Below, one piece after another: positions 62,385-64,000 of a stretch of DNA of 64,000 nt. The stretch is taken from NCBI RefSeq assembly GCF_003626645.1, contig NZ_RBAM01000002.1, forward strand, positions 124,001 through 188,000. The letters are read 5' to 3'. Source of the DNA: Streptomyces klenkii. GTDB taxonomy: Bacteria > Actinomycetota > Actinomycetes > Streptomycetales > Streptomycetaceae. A program made the position numbers and the translations under genes. Below the pieces are notes generated by a model. It searched no databases. It saw nothing but the letters and a program-made list of their open reading frames with translations, and was not told the DNA's origin. Position 1 is the first letter of the stretch; each line of letters starts with the position of its first letter.

Positions 62385-63134
62385 ATGGCACATCCCGAAG
62401 GATCGCGCGCACAGCGGGAGCAGCGCCGGGGGCCGGTGGTACGCCGGTACGGCCAGATGCAGGCGGGCACCACGGACCAGCACCTGCTGGACACCAGGGG
62501 GGCCGCGGACTGGGTCCACGAGGACCCCTTCCGGGTGATGCGCATCCAGTCCGAGTTCGTCGAGGGCTTCGGGGCCCTGGCCGAACTGCCACCCGCCATC
62601 AGCGTCTTCGGCTCCGCCCGCACGCCGCGGAACTCGCCGGAGTACGAGGCCGGCATCGCGATCGGGCGCGGGCTCGTCGAGTCGGGCTTCGCGGTCATCA
62701 CGGGCGGCGGGCCCGGCGCGATGGAGGCCGCCAACAAGGGCGCGACGGAGGCCGGCGGCGTCTCCGTCGGCCTCGGCATCGAACTGCCCTTCGAGCAGGG
62801 GCTCAACCCGTACGTCAACCTGGGCGTCGACTTCCGCTACTTCTTCGTGCGCAAGACGATGTTCGTGAAGTACGCGAGCGGATTCGTGGTCCTGCCGGGC
62901 GGACTCGGCACGCTGGACGAGCTGTTCGAGGCCCTCACCCTCGTCCAGACCAAGAAGGTCACGCGCTTCCCGATCGTGCTCTTCGGCTCCGCCTACTGGA
63001 GCGGCCTGGTCGACTGGTTCCGCGACACCATCGTCGCCGAGGGCAAGGCCGGCCCGCACGACCTGCACCTCTTCCACGTCACGGACGACGTGGAAGAGGC
63101 GGTGCGGCTGGTCACGAAGGAAGCGGGGATGTAA
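62385..63134 (+). CDS. LOG-family protein (TIGR00730-type Rossmann fold)
   Basis: A 249-residue protein of the LOG (lonely guy) family, whose members release cytokinin-type bases from their riboside monophosphates or act on related nucleotides. The signature GGGPGAMEAANKGA and PGGLGTLDELFE are complete. The N-terminal 50 residues (HPEGSRAQREQRRGPVVRRY) are polar. ATG 62385 has GGAGGGA upstream; upstream frame is a shadow of dapE. The order dapE - LOG - folP2 is the same as in mycobacteria. Confidence 0.93.
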   Translation: MAHPEGSRAQREQRRGPVVRRYGQMQAGTTDQHLLDTRGAADWVHEDPFRVMRIQSEFVEGFGALAELPPAISVFGSARTPRNSPEYEAGIAIGRGLVESGFAVITGGGPGAMEAANKGATEAGGVSVGLGIELPFEQGLNPYVNLGVDFRYFFVRKTMFVKYASGFVVLPGGLGTLDELFEALTLVQTKKVTRFPIVLFGSAYWSGLVDWFRDTIVAEGKAGPHDLHLFHVTDDVEEAVRLVTKEAGM

Positions 63135-63149
63135 GGGGGTCAGGCCCCC
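63135..63149. terminator. Short hairpin between convergent genes
   Basis: GGGGG-tcagg-CCCCC in the 34-bp space between the LOG stop and the folP-like stop. It is weak, and no T-run is present. Confidence 0.35.
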
Positions 63150-63168
63150 GGGGACGTGAGGTCCTCGT

Positions 63169-64000
63169 TTACGCGAGCCCTCGCCGGGCCACCGCCGGGG
63201 GGCGGTGGCCCGCGATGGACGCCACCATGTCCAGGACCTGCTTCGTCTCCGCGACCTCGTGCACGCGGTAGACCTGCGCGCCCAGCCACGCCGAGACGGC
63301 CGTCGTCGCGAGCGTGCCCAGCACGCGCTCCTTCACCGGCTTGTCCAGCGTCTCGCCGACGAAGTCCTTGTTCGACAGCGAGACCAGCACCGGCCAGCCC
63401 GTCTCCGCCATCTCGCCGAGCCGCCGGGTCGCCTCCAGCGAGTGCCGGGTGTTCTTCCCGAAGTCGTGCCCCGGGTCGATCATGATGCCGTCGCGCCGGA
63501 CGCCCAGCGCCACCGCGCGCTCCGCGAGCCCCAGCGTGACCCGCAGGACGTCCGCCATCACGTCCTCGTACTCCACCCGGTGCGGGCGCGTGCGCGGCTC
63601 CGCGCCGCCCGCGTGCGTGCACACCAGGCCCGCGCCGTAACGGGCCGCGACCTCCGCCAGCTCGGGGTCCACCCCGCCCCACGCGTCGTTGAGCAGGTCG
63701 GCGCCCGCCTCGCACACCGCCTCGCCCACGTCGTGCCGCCAGGTGTCGACGCTGATCACCACGTCCGGGTGGCGCCGGCGGACCTCGGCGACGAAGCCGA
63801 CCGTGCGCCGCGCCTCCTCCTCGGCGGTCACCTCCTCGCCCGGCCCCGCCTTCACCCCGCCGATGTCGACGATGGCGGCGCCCTCGGCGACGGCCTGCTC
63901 CACCCTGGCCAGCGCGGGCTCGTCGCCGAACGTCGCACCCTGGTCGTAGAAGGAGTCCGGCGTCCGGTTGACGATCGCCATGATCACCGGCTCGTGCGCA
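63169..64000 (-). CDS. folP2: Dihydropteroate synthase-like protein, FolP2 type (start outside window)
   Basis: At least 276 residues; the N-terminus lies beyond the right edge (frame continues as AHEPVIMAIVNRTPDSF). DHPS motifs present are NRTPDSF, IVDIGGVKAGPG, ISVDTWR, LLNDAWGG and DPGHDFGKN. The canonical late G-x-SRK-x-F motif is replaced by SLSNKDFVGETLD, and the end IAGHRPPAVARRGLA differs from bona fide FolP. These features and the dapE - LOG neighbourhood fit FolP2, whose mycobacterial member is reported to lack dihydropteroate synthase activity. It may act in another pterin-like or wall-related reaction. Confidence 0.88.
   Translation of the reverse strand, partial: AHEPVIMAIVNRTPDSFYDQGATFGDEPALARVEQAVAEGAAIVDIGGVKAGPGEEVTAEEEARRTVGFVAEVRRRHPDVVISVDTWRHDVGEAVCEAGADLLNDAWGGVDPELAEVAARYGAGLVCTHAGGAEPRTRPHRVEYEDVMADVLRVTLGLAERAVALGVRRDGIMIDPGHDFGKNTRHSLEATRRLGEMAETGWPVLVSLSNKDFVGETLDKPVKERVLGTLATTAVSAWLGAQVYRVHEVAETKQVLDMVASIAGHRPPAVARRGLA

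Overview
The window is chromosomal DNA of a Streptomyces species. The evidence is the very high G+C content with G/C in almost every third codon position, frequent GTG and TTG starts, and a gene order that follows the ispH - ppgK - ychF - sdh - typA - bldK - mshB - fdxA - dapC - dapE stretch of the conserved Streptomyces core. The order was recalled from knowledge of the genus, not from a search.

Layout. 0-8.2 kb: end of an APC permease, ispH (isoprenoids), ppgK (polyphosphate glucokinase), a convergent small membrane protein, the GTPase ychF, a GntR/UTRA regulator behind two palindromes, a second APC permease, a 61-residue SPOR-like protein and a Nudix hydrolase. 8.2-12.5 kb: a stand-alone RsbW-type ATPase next to a large PAS-PAS-GAF-SpoIIE-HATPase phosphatase, then an acetyltransferase. 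12-15 kb: an accessory locus with a degenerate HATPase, an XRE (WhiJ-like) regulator and its small partner. The partner gene is present twice. Between the copies lies an 871-bp inverted-repeat element, and only the last codons of a second XRE gene remain. 15-18 kb: a small secreted SH3 protein, an orphan lipoprotein of the peptide-binding type, and a small coiled-coil protein. 18.3-22 kb: an sdhCAB operon of the actinobacterial Sdh1 type. 22-26.4 kb: a TPM-domain membrane protein and typA/bipA.

26.8-44.8 kb holds three complete peptide ABC importers in a row. The first two are on the plus strand, are clear paralogues, and occupy the place of bldK and its neighbour in other Streptomyces. The third is on the minus strand and is more diverged. 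A prolyl-oligopeptidase-family S9 peptidase follows, so peptide uptake and peptide cleavage are genetic neighbours. 47-51.8 kb: mshB (mycothiol) with two small membrane proteins and a large membrane-anchored peptidoglycan-binding protein. 51.9-55.6 kb: a four-gene export ABC transporter/DesKR-type two-component operon preceded by a dense set of palindromes. 55.6-64 kb: a transglutaminase-like protein, an acetyltransferase, ferredoxin fdxA, dapC, a small secreted protein, a lysozyme-like membrane protein, dapE, a LOG-family protein and the start-less end of a folP2-like gene. The last three mirror the dapE-LOG-folP2 order of mycobacteria.

The main unexplained structures are the inverted-repeat element at 13.8-14.7 kb, a 136-bp palindromic element at 56.5 kb whose left end recurs at 24.06 kb, a tandem 177-bp repeat at 38.5 kb, and several strong palindromes in leaders. 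Seven genes show a -10 hexamer 6-7 nt before the start codon, which predicts leaderless transcripts. No rRNA, tRNA, CRISPR array or intact transposase was seen.
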